Origin: VFMC01 sp046331225
GTDB lineage: Bacteria > Actinomycetota > Acidimicrobiia > Acidimicrobiales > Ilumatobacteraceae
Direction of reading: 5' to 3'
NCBI GenBank assembly: GCA_046331225.1
Contig: JAXLRF010000005.1
Span: 310,001 to 374,000 of the forward strand
Length of the DNA stretch: 64,000 nt
This document shows positions 16,659-25,200 of this stretch, piece after piece (positions within the stretch are counted from its first letter, which is position 1; each line of letters begins with the position of its first letter). The translations under genes were made by a program, and so were the position numbers. The notes below the pieces were generated by a model that saw only the letters and a program-made list of their open reading frames with translations, was not told where the DNA came from and made no database searches.

Positions 16659-19477
16659 GACTCGTCCTCCGTGGTGCCGTCGAGTGGCGCCGGCGCGGGC
16701 AGCGACGTGGCGTCCGACGGCTGGTCGATCGCCGGTTCGATCGCCGGTTCGATCGCCGGTTCGATCGCCGGGCCGGCCATCGGTGCGGGCGTCGGGCCGA
16801 TCGGCAGGCGCAGCGACATCGACGGCGGCGCGTCGGCCGGTGTGCGCTGGGTCGAGGGCGTGCGCCCGAGCGGCGAGAGCGAGATCGACGGCCACGATGG
16901 GGTGGGTCCCGACGCGTCGGGGCCCGACGCGGTGGGCGCGGCCGGTGGCGCGAACCCCGCGGGTGCATCGCGCACGGGGGCGCCGGGCACGGGTGCGTCG
17001 ATCGCAGGGGCCTCGAGCAGGGGAGCGGCCACCCTCGGTGCCGTCGGTGCCGTCGGTGCCGTCGGCGGCTCGTCGCCGTCGGGTCCGGTCTCGTCGTGCT
17101 CGTCACCCCACACGTCGTCGTCGAGCAGCGGACGGGCCGCGAACGACGGCAGGGCCCCGATCGTCGGTGGCACGGTGAGCGGCATCCGCGTGGTCGCGGC
17201 ATCGGCGGCCCGCTGCAGTGCCTCGGGCGCCGCGGGCATCGCGTACGGCGAGGCGGCGAGGGTGAACTGCGGCACCGGGGGCAACGCACCGAGGTCGTAC
17301 GGGCTGACGGCCACGTCGGCGGTCGTCGACGGCGCGCCAGCGGTGACGAGCTCGCGCTCGCCCGTCGTCTCGTCGAGCTCCCAGGCCTCGCGACCGCGAT
17401 ACGTGGTCTGCGAGGCGAGGAACCGGTCGGCCAGCTCGGGTGCCACGTCGCGCGGCGTGAGGTGGCGGGTGCTCCAGGCGAGCAGCCAGTGCAGGAACTC
17501 GGTCGACCCGAGCGGGCGGCTGATGAAGTAGCCCTGCCCCTGATCGCAGCCGAGGCGACGCAGCTCCTCGAGCGTCGATTCGTCCTCGATGCCCTCGGCC
17601 ACCACCTGCAGCCCGAGCTGCTTGCCGAGGCCGAGGCTGAAGTTCACCACGGCGGCCGAGGCCTCGTCCGAGAACATCCGATCGACGAACGTGCGGTCGA
17701 TCTTCACCGCCGAGATCGGCATCGTCGTGATGTAGCCGATCGAGGCGTACCCGGTGCCGAAGTCGTCGATCGCGATCCCGACGCCCAGCTCGCGCAGCTT
17801 GGCGACGTTGTCGGTGGCCATGTGCAGGTCGCCGAGCAGGGCGCTCTCGGTGAGCTCGAGCTCGAGCGACGAGGGCGGGAGGTCGTGACGTTCGAGCGCC
17901 GCGCGCACCCGGTCGACCAGTTCGGTCGAGCCGATCGTGCGACCCGAGATGTTCACCGCCATCTGGATGTCGATGCCGTGGCGGCGCCACGAGGCGCAGG
18001 TCGACAGCGCCTGGTCGAGCACCAGCCAGGTGAGCGGCGAGATCAGTTCGGTGTTCTCGATGATCGGCAGGAACTCCGCCGGCGGCACGAACCCGCGTTG
18101 CGGGTGCTTCCACCGCACCAGGCACTCGACCCCGGCGATCTCGTCGCGGCGCAGGTCGAGCTTGGGCTGGAACGCCAGGTGCACCTCGCCGTTCGCCTCG
18201 GCGATCGCGTCGCGCAGCTCACCCGCCAGCTGCAACCGGTCGGGGCTGTAGTGGTCGAGGTTGCGCGAGTACAACCGGCGCACCGAGCCCTCGCGCTTGG
18301 CGACGTACATCGCCACGTCGGCGTGCTGCAGCAGCTCGTCGGCCGTGCGACCGTCGTCGGGACCGAGGGCGATGCCGATGCTCGGCCGCACCGACACCGA
18401 GATGCCTGCCACCTCGAACGGCTCGTGCAGCACCTCTTCGATGCGGGTGGCGACGGCGAGCGACGCCTGGGCGTGCGGCAGGTTGTCGGCAGCGATGCCG
18501 AACTCGTCACCGCCGACGCGAGCGACGACCGCGTCGGGCATCTGCGTACGGAACCGATCGGCGATCGCGTTGAGCACCACGTCGCCGCTCGGGTGGCCGA
18601 GTGCGTCGTTGATCTCCTTGAACCGGTCGATGTCGATCAGCGCGAGCGCGACGTACTTCGAGCCGTGGCGACGATCGAGCATCCGCTGCAGCTCGGTCAC
18701 CAGCTGCTGCCGGTTGGGCAGGCCGGTGAGGTGGTCGTGGGTGGCCTGGTGTTCGTTGGTCGCGGCCTGCACGCGGAGCTTGCTCGAGGCCTTGGCGACC
18801 AGTCGGAACAGGCCGAGGTACAGCACGGCGAGGCCGATCGCGAGCGAGACCCACAGCAACCGCACGTCCCGGTCGAGCGCGGCCTGGATCGGGGCGTAGG
18901 GGACGTAGATCTCGAAGGCCCCGACCACGGTGCCCGACGGGTCGTCGGTGAACTGGCGGGTGGTCTCGTCCATGCGCAGCGGCACGTACACGGCGAGGAG
19001 GCGTCCGAAGTCGCGCTCCTCCATCTCCTCGGGGCGGCTGAGGTCGGTGATCAACGAACTGGTGGTGCCGGCCAGCGCCTGCTCGAGCGCCGGATCACCG
19101 ACGAACCAACGGCCGACCAGCTCCTCCTTGTCGCTGTAGACGATCCAGTGCTGGGCGTTCCAGACCTTCACCCGCACGAGGGCGTCGCTGCCGGTGGCGC
19201 GGCCGATCTCGGCGTTGAGTGTGGCGCGCAGGTCGTCGTCGAGCGGCTGGAAGTCGGTCAGCAGCTGCTCGGGGTTGAGCTTGGGCTGGATCGCCGCCTT
19301 GGCGACGATCTCGGCCGACCGAACGCCGTCCTCGAGCGCTCGTTCGCGTTGGATGTGCCCGAACCATTGACCGAGGACGACGCCCACCGCCAGGAGCAGC
19401 ACGAAGCTGATGATCGCGAAGCGCACGAGCAGGCTGAGCCGCCGCGTGCGTCGCAGGTTGGGTCGCCGTCCACGCAT
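16655..19477 (-). CDS. Membrane-bound GGDEF-EAL cyclic-di-GMP signalling protein
   Basis: 940 residues. N-terminal membrane helix (LLVRFAIISFVLLLAVGVV), an extracytoplasmic sensor region of about 170 residues, and a second helix (LLWVSLAIGLAVLYLGLF). Then a GGDEF domain with THDHLTGLPNR and an intact GGDEF at residues 322-326, followed by an EAL domain. The EAL triplet reads ECL (GVECLVRW) but later catalytic motifs ELTES, AIDDFGTGYASI and KIDRTFVD are intact, so phosphodiesterase activity is plausible. The last 200 residues are a Pro/Ala/Thr-rich tail with a 12-bp repeat. ATG 19477 was chosen as the start just before the basic segment and first helix; the frame is open further upstream and no clear ribosome site is seen. 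Coupled to the downstream lipoprotein. Confidence 0.9.
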   Translation of the reverse strand: MRGRRPNLRRTRRLSLLVRFAIISFVLLLAVGVVLGQWFGHIQRERALEDGVRSAEIVAKAAIQPKLNPEQLLTDFQPLDDDLRATLNAEIGRATGSDALVRVKVWNAQHWIVYSDKEELVGRWFVGDPALEQALAGTTSSLITDLSRPEEMEERDFGRLLAVYVPLRMDETTRQFTDDPSGTVVGAFEIYVPYAPIQAALDRDVRLLWVSLAIGLAVLYLGLFRLVAKASSKLRVQAATNEHQATHDHLTGLPNRQQLVTELQRMLDRRHGSKYVALALIDIDRFKEINDALGHPSGDVVLNAIADRFRTQMPDAVVARVGGDEFGIAADNLPHAQASLAVATRIEEVLHEPFEVAGISVSVRPSIGIALGPDDGRTADELLQHADVAMYVAKREGSVRRLYSRNLDHYSPDRLQLAGELRDAIAEANGEVHLAFQPKLDLRRDEIAGVECLVRWKHPQRGFVPPAEFLPIIENTELISPLTWLVLDQALSTCASWRRHGIDIQMAVNISGRTIGSTELVDRVRAALERHDLPPSSLELELTESALLGDLHMATDNVAKLRELGVGIAIDDFGTGYASIGYITTMPISAVKIDRTFVDRMFSDEASAAVVNFSLGLGKQLGLQVVAEGIEDESTLEELRRLGCDQGQGYFISRPLGSTEFLHWLLAWSTRHLTPRDVAPELADRFLASQTTYRGREAWELDETTGERELVTAGAPSTTADVAVSPYDLGALPPVPQFTLAASPYAMPAAPEALQRAADAATTRMPLTVPPTIGALPSFAARPLLDDDVWGDEHDETGPDGDEPPTAPTAPTAPRVAAPLLEAPAIDAPVPGAPVRDAPAGFAPPAAPTASGPDASGPTPSWPSISLSPLGRTPSTQRTPADAPPSMSLRLPIGPTPAPMAGPAIEPAIEPAIEPAIDQPSDATSLPAPAPLDGTTEDES
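16727..16774. repeat. 12-bp tandem repeat in the tail of the GGDEF-EAL gene
   Basis: GATCGCCGGTTC is present three times in a row plus a fourth diverged copy. It encodes repeated Ile-Glu-Pro-Ala on the minus strand, in frame, so length may vary between strains. Confidence 0.85.
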
Positions 19478-19569
19478 AACGAACCGTTCATCGGCACGCG
19501 ACGACACCGGCTTGAGAGCGCCTTGACAGCCGGCCGCCCGGCCGGAGCGGCGGACCCGCCGCGGCGGGC

Positions 19570-20553
19570 CTACTTGTAGTCGACGGCGGCGAAGCTCGTC
19601 AGCTTGTCGAGGCGGTGGTAGGCCTCGATCAGGCGGACCGTCCCGCTCCGCGAACGCATCACCAGGCTCTGGGTCTGGGCACCCCGCTGGGTGAACCGGA
19701 CGCCGCGCAGCAGCTCGCCGTCGGTGACGCCGGTGGCGGCGAAGAACGCGTTGTCGCCCTGCACGAGGTCGTCGGTGGTGAGCACCTTGTCGAGGTCGTA
19801 GCCCGCGGCGATCGACGCGTCGCGCTCGGACTCGTTGCGCGGCCACAGGCGTGCCTGGATCTCGCCGCCCATGCACTTCAGTGCTGCGGCGGCGACCACG
19901 CCTTCGGGGGTGCCGCCGATGCCGAACAGCACGTCGACGCCGGCATCGGGCCAGGCCGTCGCGATCGCACCGAAGATGTCGCCGTCACCGATGAGCTTGA
20001 CGCGGGCGCCGCTGGCGCGCACCTCGGCGATGAGGTCCTCGTGACGCGGACGGTCGAGGATCACGACGGTGAGGTCACGCACGCTCTCGCCCTTGGCCTT
20101 CGCGATCCACCGCAGGTTCTGCGTCGGCGTGGCGGTGATGTCGATCGAGCCGGCGGCGTCCGGACCGACGGCGATCTTGGTCATGTAGAAGCACGGACCC
20201 GGATCGAACATGCTGCCCCGGTCGCTCACCGCGATCACGGAGATCGCATTGGCGCGGCCGAGGGCGGTGAGGCTGGTGCCGTCGATCGGGTCGACCGCGA
20301 CGTCGACCTCGGGCTTGGTGCCGTCGCCGACGCGCTCACCGTTGTACAGCATCGGCGCCTCGTCCTTCTCGCCCTCGCCGATGACGACGAGGCCGTCCAT
20401 CGGGACGGTGCTCAGCACGGTGCGCATCGCATCGACTGCGGCGCCGTCGGCGCCCAGCTTGTCGCCGCGTCCCACCCACCGCGAGGCGGCCATCGCTGCG
20501 CTCTCGGTGACACGGACGAGTTCGAGGGCGAGGTTGCGGTCGGGCGCGTTCAT
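19570..20553 (-). CDS. glpX: Fructose-1,6-bisphosphatase class II
   Basis: Cytosolic gluconeogenic enzyme of 327 residues that hydrolyses fructose 1,6-bisphosphate. The GlpX signature motifs are clear: VVIGEGEKDEAPMLYNGE, DVAVDPIDGTSL and GIGGTPEGVVAAAALKCMGG. ATG 20553 is chosen because TACCGT lies 6 nt upstream in a leaderless arrangement; the longer frame upstream reads through a hairpin region. Class II enzyme is the usual FBPase of actinobacteria. It forms a single-gene unit. Confidence 0.96.
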   Translation of the reverse strand: MNAPDRNLALELVRVTESAAMAASRWVGRGDKLGADGAAVDAMRTVLSTVPMDGLVVIGEGEKDEAPMLYNGERVGDGTKPEVDVAVDPIDGTSLTALGRANAISVIAVSDRGSMFDPGPCFYMTKIAVGPDAAGSIDITATPTQNLRWIAKAKGESVRDLTVVILDRPRHEDLIAEVRASGARVKLIGDGDIFGAIATAWPDAGVDVLFGIGGTPEGVVAAAALKCMGGEIQARLWPRNESERDASIAAGYDLDKVLTTDDLVQGDNAFFAATGVTDGELLRGVRFTQRGAQTQSLVMRSRSGTVRLIEAYHRLDKLTSFAAVDYK

Positions 20554-20559
20554 CGCGCC

Positions 20560-20565
20560 ACGGTA
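20560..20565 (-). promoter_or_regulatory. -10 element of glpX
   Basis: TACCGT on the minus strand, 6 nt before ATG 20553, no Shine-Dalgarno site. Confidence 0.55.
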
Positions 20566-20592
20566 CAACGCGCTCCGTGGTGACGCGAAGAG

Positions 20593-20634
20593 GCCCGCAC
20601 CAGGATGGGACCTAGGGCCCATCCCGGCGCGGGC
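20593..20634. terminator. Compound hairpin upstream of glpX
   Basis: An inner stem GGATGGG/CCCATCC (20603-20609 with 20618-20624) is nested in an outer GCCCGC/GCGGGC pair (20593-20598 with 20629-20634). It follows the small gene 20653-20808 on the minus strand and probably ends its transcript just before the glpX promoter. Confidence 0.6.
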
Positions 20635-20652
20635 CGGGTCGCCGGATCCGCG

Positions 20653-20808
20653 TCAGCGGGTGCGGTGGTGAGGTCGCTCGTGTTCGCGCGGTCGCAGCCG
20701 GGTGAGGCGACGCAGGCGGGTGGCGCCGAGTTCGCGGCGGAACTCGCGACGGACCTGATCGTGACGATCGCGGACGAGCTGGTCGGTGAGGTTCGGGTGG
20801 AGGTGCAC
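20653..20808 (-). CDS. Small basic protein, 51 residues
   Basis: GTG 20808 is preceded by AAAGG at 9 nt. The product is highly basic and helical: HPNLTDQLVRDRHDQVRREF, then Arg/Leu-rich sequence, ending in a His/Arg-rich tail. The opening (a few residues, then TDQLVRDRHDQVRRE) resembles short actinobacterial proteins that begin with an amphipathic helix rich in Gln/Arg/Asp; none has a known function to my knowledge. It lies between a 33-residue frame and a terminator hairpin, so the pair may be one small transcript. Probably real, function unknown. Confidence 0.6.
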   Translation of the reverse strand: MHLHPNLTDQLVRDRHDQVRREFRRELGATRLRRLTRLRPREHERPHHRTR

Positions 20809-20884
20809 GGTGGTGCCTTTCTGGTGGTTCCTCCGATGTCGGAGGGGTGTGGAGGAGATCTTCGACGCGCGGGTCGGCGACGAC

Positions 20885-20939
20885 GGGACGCGATCGGGAC
20901 GCCATCGGGACGCGATCGGGACGCGATCGGGAGCGGTCG
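20885..20939. repeat. Tandem 11-bp repeats between two small genes
   Basis: GGGACGCGATC occurs four times in a row (one copy with a single change, GGGACGCCATC), followed by a diverged fifth copy. Eleven base pairs is about one helical turn and not a codon multiple, so this is more likely non-coding or protein-binding DNA than a peptide repeat. Confidence 0.8.
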
Positions 20940-20979
20940 GCAGGCCGAACGGATCGACGAGCCGGCGCGCGGGCGCGGC

Positions 20980-21081
20980 TCAGCCCTGACGACGGGCAGC
21001 GCCCCCGCGGCAGGCGACGCCGATCCCACGGAGGGCAGCGGCGGCGCGGGCCGTGAGGCGGTCGCTCGGCTGCTGGATCAT
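20980..21081 (-). CDS. Very small protein or leader peptide, 33 residues
   Basis: ATG 21081 is preceded by an almost perfect Shine-Dalgarno sequence GAGGAGGTGA at 4 nt spacing, one of the strongest in the window. The product begins MIQQPSDRLTARAAAALRGI and ends GGAARRQG. It has a hydrophobic helical start, a single Cys and a basic tail. No family is recognised. It is followed by an 11-bp repeat array and a 51-residue gene on the same strand, and could be a leader peptide or a stand-alone microprotein. Confidence 0.55.
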   Translation of the reverse strand: MIQQPSDRLTARAAAALRGIGVACRGGAARRQG

Positions 21082-21247
21082 GACGTCACCTCCTCTCGGG
21101 TCGTCGCGCACCGGTGTGGTGGCGAACGTGCTGCGGTCGTGTGTGCTCGTGGAGGAGCTGGCACCGAGGTGCTCGCGCGCTCCGTCGAGAACGTCAGGAG
21201 TGTCGCAAGTCGTGCGCCGGCGGTGCAACCGAATTTCGACGGATGGG

Positions 21248-21253
21248 TACATT
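21248..21253 (+). promoter_or_regulatory. -10 element of the S9 peptidase gene
   Basis: TACATT lies exactly 7 nt before GTG 21261, with no Shine-Dalgarno site. This selects GTG 21261 over ATG 21243. Confidence 0.55.
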
Positions 21254-21260
21254 CGCGGTC

Positions 21261-23123
21261 GTGACCCCCCGAGCACGGACGATCCCCGTCGACGCGTGCG
21301 TGGGCGGGCGCGATCTCACCGAGCCGCGGCTCGACCGCAGCGGTCGGCGGCTGGTGGTCGCGTCGTCCGATCCCGACGCCAGTTCGTTGGTGCTCGTCGA
21401 GCTCGACCCGACCGGTCGGCCGGCGTCGACCCACACCGTCGTCGCGAATCCGGCGCCGCGTACGGGCCGTGGTCTCGGCGGCGGCTGCTGGAGTTGGTCG
21501 CACGACGAGCGAGCCGTGGTCTATGCGGCCGTCGACGGCAACCTGTGGTGGCAGCCGCTCCCCGGCACCGCCGGCGGCGATCAACTCGAGCCGGCTCGGC
21601 GGCTCACCGATCACGGACCCGAACGCGTCGCCCAGGCACCGCACGTCGCGCCCGACGGCAGCGGGGTCGTGTACGTGCTCGACCAGTCGGAGGTGTGGTG
21701 GGCGCCGCTCTCCGGCTCGCCGTGCCGCCGCCTCGACGACGGGCGCGCCGACTTCTGCTTCGACCCACAGGTGCACCCCGACTCGACGAGCGTGGTCTGG
21801 CTCGCGTGGAACGTCCCGCACATGCCGTGGGACCACGCGCGACTCGTGCGCGTGCCGGTCGTGAGCGGAGGGACCACGTCGGAGTTCGTGCCGCCGTCCT
21901 CGGTGCAACAACCGCGGTTCGCTCCCGACGGCACGCGCGTGTGCGTGCGCGACGACACCGGGTGGAACAACGTGTGGTGGGGTGACCGGCCGTTGGTGGA
22001 CGAGCCGTTCGAGCACGCCGGTCCCACGTGGGGTCTCGGTCAACGGTCTTTCGCGGTGTCGCCCGACGGCGACCGTGTGGCCTTCACGCGCAACGAGTCC
22101 GGCTTCGGCCGGCTCTGCATCGTCGACGTGGCCTCGGGCCGCGTGGTCGAGGTGGGTCGCGGCGTGCACGGCCAGCTGTCGTGGGCGGGCGGACGCATCG
22201 CCGCGCTGCGGTCGGGGGCTCGCACGCCCACCGAGGTGGTCGTCTACGACGAACGAACCGGCGATCGCCGCCAGGTGATGGTGGCGTCGACGGTGACGTG
22301 GGACCGCGAGCTGCTCGTCGAGCCCGAGACGCTCACGGTCGACGCGATCGACGAGGGTCGTGTGCACGCGCGGCTGTACCGCACCGATCCGGCGGCTCGC
22401 GGGGCGGAGGAACCGCCACGCATGATCTGCTGGCTGCACGGTGGGCCCACCGACCAGTGGCAGGTGACGTTCATGCCGCGCATCGCGTACTGGCGGGCGC
22501 AGGGATGGGACGTGCTGGTGCCGGATCACCGTGGCAGCACCGGACACGGACGCGCGTACCAGCAGGCGCTGCGCGAGCGGTGGGGTGAGCTCGACGTCGA
22601 CGACGTCGCGGCCGTGCTGCGCCACGCGCACGAGACCGGGCTGGCACAGCCGTCGCGCACGGTGCTGATCGGCGGTTCGGCGGGGGGCTTCACCGTGCTC
22701 AACGTGGTGCGTCACCATCCGGGTCTCGTCGCCGCAGCTGTCGTGGCCTACCCGGTGGCCGACCTGGCCGACCTGGCCGAGCGCAGCCATCGGTTCGAGC
22801 GTCACTACACCCGCACCCTGGTCGGCGAGCCGCCGCCACCACCCGAGGTCGACGAGCGTGCTCGCGATCGCTCGCCCACGTGGTGGGCGGACCGGATCAC
22901 CACGCCGTTGCTGGTGCTGCACGGCGAGGACGACCCGGTGGTGCCGGTGGGGCAGAGCCGGGTGTTGGTCGAGCGCATCCGTGCCGCCGGCGGCGACGTC
23001 GACCTGGTCGTGTACCCCGGCGAGGGTCACGGGTTCCGCCGGCGCGAGCACCAGCTCGACGAGTACCGGCGCATCGCGTCGTTCCTCGAGCGCCACGTGG
23101 CCCCCGCGACGCATCAGCGATAG
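21261..23123 (+). CDS. S9-family serine peptidase (prolyl oligopeptidase / acylaminoacyl peptidase type)
   Basis: 620 residues. The N-terminal 380 residues look like a beta-propeller of WD/TolB-like blades (repeated SPDGDRVAF, APDGTRVCVRD type segments). The C-terminal alpha/beta-hydrolase domain has CWLHGGPTDQWQ, the nucleophile motif IGGSAGGFTVLN with Ser473, the acid in LHGEDDPVVPV and the His in GEGHGFRR, so it is predicted to be active. It likely cleaves short peptides in the cytoplasm; no signal peptide is seen. GTG 21261 was chosen from the TACATT element 7 nt upstream; ATG 21243 is the longer alternative. Confidence 0.92.
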   Translation: MTPRARTIPVDACVGGRDLTEPRLDRSGRRLVVASSDPDASSLVLVELDPTGRPASTHTVVANPAPRTGRGLGGGCWSWSHDERAVVYAAVDGNLWWQPLPGTAGGDQLEPARRLTDHGPERVAQAPHVAPDGSGVVYVLDQSEVWWAPLSGSPCRRLDDGRADFCFDPQVHPDSTSVVWLAWNVPHMPWDHARLVRVPVVSGGTTSEFVPPSSVQQPRFAPDGTRVCVRDDTGWNNVWWGDRPLVDEPFEHAGPTWGLGQRSFAVSPDGDRVAFTRNESGFGRLCIVDVASGRVVEVGRGVHGQLSWAGGRIAALRSGARTPTEVVVYDERTGDRRQVMVASTVTWDRELLVEPETLTVDAIDEGRVHARLYRTDPAARGAEEPPRMICWLHGGPTDQWQVTFMPRIAYWRAQGWDVLVPDHRGSTGHGRAYQQALRERWGELDVDDVAAVLRHAHETGLAQPSRTVLIGGSAGGFTVLNVVRHHPGLVAAAVVAYPVADLADLAERSHRFERHYTRTLVGEPPPPPEVDERARDRSPTWWADRITTPLLVLHGEDDPVVPVGQSRVLVERIRAAGGDVDLVVYPGEGHGFRRREHQLDEYRRIASFLERHVAPATHQR

Positions 23124-23126
23124 CGT
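23121..23126 (+). promoter_or_regulatory. -10 element overlapping the S9 peptidase stop codon
   Basis: TAGCGT, 6 nt before GTG 23133. Its first three bases are the TAG stop of the peptidase gene. Confidence 0.5.
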
Positions 23127-23132
23127 CGCCGC

Positions 23133-23897
23133 GTGGACCTCGACTGGAACCCCAACGACCCCGATGCCACCCGCGTGCACTACGACCTCGCCGCCTGGGA
23201 CTTCGACCAGCAGGCCGAGCTCGCGGCGGCGATGGCCGAGGCCGACATCCCACACACGTGGGAGGGCACCGAGTTGGTGGTCCCCGAAGAGCTCGAGGAC
23301 GAGACCGACGCGCTGATCGCTCGGGTCGAGGCCGAGCTCGGCATCGAGTCGGCGCCCCTGTCGGAGGCCGGCGAGCGGCCGGTGCCGATCGAGCTCGCGA
23401 GCGGTGTGCCGACCACCGAGTACGACCTGGCCGACTGGTCGGCCGCCGAGATCGACACGGTGGGCGCGGCGCTCGCCGACGCCCGCATCCCGTTCCGCTG
23501 GGAGGAGCAGGTGCTGCTGGTCGCCACCGCCGACGAAGGCGTGGTCGAGGCGCTGCTCGACGACGTCGAGAGCGGCGAGTACGTCGAGGTCGGCGCCCCG
23601 CGCGACCCGAGCACGCAAGAGGTCGCGAGCGCCGAGGCGCTCACCGAGTTCTTCCTCGCGGCCGAGCGGTTGTCGAAGGACCCGCTCGACGCCGACGGGA
23701 TCGACCACCTGCGCCGCGCCACCGACGAATCCGATCCCGACGTCGCCCCGTTCGGCGTGACGCCCAAGCTGTGGCGTCGCACCTGCGAGCTGGCCGACGA
23801 GATCGTCGACGCGCTCGTCGACGGTGACGTACCCGACCACGACGCGGCGATGGACGCCGCGGCGCAGCTCCTCGAGCTGCTCCGTCCCCACGTCTGA
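23133..23897 (+). CDS. Acidic protein with duplicated domain, function unknown
   Basis: 254 residues, strongly acidic. Two copies of a module of about 55 residues can be aligned by eye: VHYDLAAWDFDQQAELAAAM...IPHTWEGTELVV near residues 10-50 and TEYDLADWSAAEIDTVGAAL...IPFRWEEQVLLV near residues 94-130. Each reads as helix, then strand with a conserved Trp-Glu, like a small SPOR/DUF2007-type fold. The C-terminal third is helical (LTEFFLAAERLSKDPLD; LWRRTCELADEIVDAL). No catalytic motif. GTG 23133 is supported by TAGCGT 6 nt upstream. It precedes a J-domain gene by 21 nt. Confidence 0.8.
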   Translation: MDLDWNPNDPDATRVHYDLAAWDFDQQAELAAAMAEADIPHTWEGTELVVPEELEDETDALIARVEAELGIESAPLSEAGERPVPIELASGVPTTEYDLADWSAAEIDTVGAALADARIPFRWEEQVLLVATADEGVVEALLDDVESGEYVEVGAPRDPSTQEVASAEALTEFFLAAERLSKDPLDADGIDHLRRATDESDPDVAPFGVTPKLWRRTCELADEIVDALVDGDVPDHDAAMDAAAQLLELLRPHV

Positions 23898-23918
23898 CCG
23901 GCCGAGGCGCCTCGCCGC

Positions 23919-24611
23919 ATGCTGCTCGCCGAGCTCGAGGTCTGGCACTCGCGTCCCACGACGCCCACGCGGCGCGTGGCGTTGGGGCACCTGGTGCTGC
24001 CCACCGATCCCGCACCCGGGTTCGGCGGGCTGCTGCTCGGTGCCGTGATCGCGAAGCACCTGCCCGAGATCGATCCCGACCTGGTGGCCGACGTGCACCG
24101 TCTGCTGCGCCAGGTCGAACAGGGCGAGCGTGTGCCCCAGCCGCGTTTGCGTCACCGCTACCAGGTCGACCGCCACGGCCTCGCGGTCAGCGTGCACCGG
24201 GCCGTGGGCGACGGCGACAACGTGCGGTTCGACCTGCACGCGCAGGGCAGCGCGCTCGCGCAGGTGCTCGGCGCGGTGTACGCCGTCGAGCGCCTCGACG
24301 CCGAGTCGCGGCACCGGCTCGTGCCCGTGCTGCAACGTGCGATGCGATGGCGTGGCCCGATCGGCCCGTCGTTCGTGGCCAACCTGGCCGGCACCGCGCA
24401 CACGTCGTTGGCGGCGATGGCCGATCCGCGTGCCTGGGCGCTCGAGCTGCTCGGGTTCCCGCCCGGCACCGGCAAGGTGTCCAAGCGCGAGGTGACGAGC
24501 CGCTACCGAGAGGGCCTGCGCAAGGTGCATCCCGATCACGGCGGCGAGCAGTCCGGCGCGAGCAAGGCGATCGCCGATCTCGGCGAGGCACGGAAGATCC
24601 TGTCGTCGTGA
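23919..24611 (+). CDS. J-domain protein (DnaJ-like)
   Basis: 230 residues. The C-terminal about 60 residues form a J domain with the hallmark HPD tripeptide in GLRKVHPDHGGEQSG, followed by a helix with AIADLGEARKIL; this should stimulate an Hsp70 ATPase. The first 170 residues are not recognised and are free of Gly/Phe and zinc-finger regions, so it is a class III (J-domain only) co-chaperone. The stop overlaps the next start (GTGA at 24608), pairing it with a hydrolase. Start ATG 23919 taken as the first in frame. Confidence 0.82.
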   Translation: MLLAELEVWHSRPTTPTRRVALGHLVLPTDPAPGFGGLLLGAVIAKHLPEIDPDLVADVHRLLRQVEQGERVPQPRLRHRYQVDRHGLAVSVHRAVGDGDNVRFDLHAQGSALAQVLGAVYAVERLDAESRHRLVPVLQRAMRWRGPIGPSFVANLAGTAHTSLAAMADPRAWALELLGFPPGTGKVSKREVTSRYREGLRKVHPDHGGEQSGASKAIADLGEARKILSS

Positions 24612-25192
24612 GCCCCGCACGTCCGAAGGCCCGTCCGAGGACCGGCGCGAACGCTGCGTCGCTGCTGCTGTTCCCCGGCGCGGGTTCGAACCGCGAGCAC
24701 TCGTCGCTCGTCGCGCTCGAGGCGGCGGTCGCGCCGCGAGCGTGCGTGCGTGCCGACTTCCCCTATCGCAAGGCCGGCCGACGAGCGCCCGACCGAGCAC
24801 CTGTGCTGCTGCAGGCGGTCGAGGACGAGGCCGCCGCGATCGACGGGCCGTTGGTGCTCGGTGGCCGCTCGATGGGCGGACGGATGTGCTCGATGGCGGT
24901 CGCCGAGGGCCGCGTGCCGAACGCGGTCGGCCTCGTGCTGATCAGCTACCCGCTGCACCCGCCGGGCAAGCCCGACAAGCTGCGCGTCGAGCACCTGCCG
25001 CAGCTCGCCGTGCCCTGCCTGTTCGTGCACGGCACCAAGGACACCTTCGGCACCCGCGACGAGCTCGAGCGATGGACGGCGACGATCCCGGGCGAGGTGA
25101 CCCATGTGTGGATCGAAGGCAAGGGCCACGACCTGAAGGGCGCCGACCAGCGCATCGTCGACGCGGTCACCACCTGGCTCGCCGGCCGCTGA
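24608..25192 (+). CDS. Small alpha/beta-hydrolase (dienelactone hydrolase / Tex30-like)
   Basis: 194 residues. Core motifs: LLLFPGAGSNREH after strand 1, the nucleophile elbow LGGRSMGGRM, the acid in LFVHGTKDTFG and the His in EGKGHDLKG. This compact form matches the family of KANL3/Tex30-like hydrolases common in bacteria. GTG 24608 overlaps the upstream stop by 4 nt, so it is translated with the J-domain protein. The substrate is unknown. It ends in a 10-bp repeat tract. Confidence 0.82.
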   Translation: MSPARPKARPRTGANAASLLLFPGAGSNREHSSLVALEAAVAPRACVRADFPYRKAGRRAPDRAPVLLQAVEDEAAAIDGPLVLGGRSMGGRMCSMAVAEGRVPNAVGLVLISYPLHPPGKPDKLRVEHLPQLAVPCLFVHGTKDTFGTRDELERWTATIPGEVTHVWIEGKGHDLKGADQRIVDAVTTWLAGR

Positions 25193-25200
25193 CATCCCGA

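Noticed and set aside
16655..19876. Longer form of the GGDEF-EAL protein starting at 19876
   Set aside because: The extra 133 residues overlap the glpX coding region on the same strand and are Arg-rich without structure. The membrane helix with its basic flank starts at ATG 19477.
21078..24800. Minus-strand open frame of 1240 codons opposite the S9 peptidase and following genes
   Set aside because: It is the complement-strand shadow created by high GC at third codon positions. The plus strand carries recognisable motifs throughout and the shadow protein is low-complexity His/Arg/Gly.
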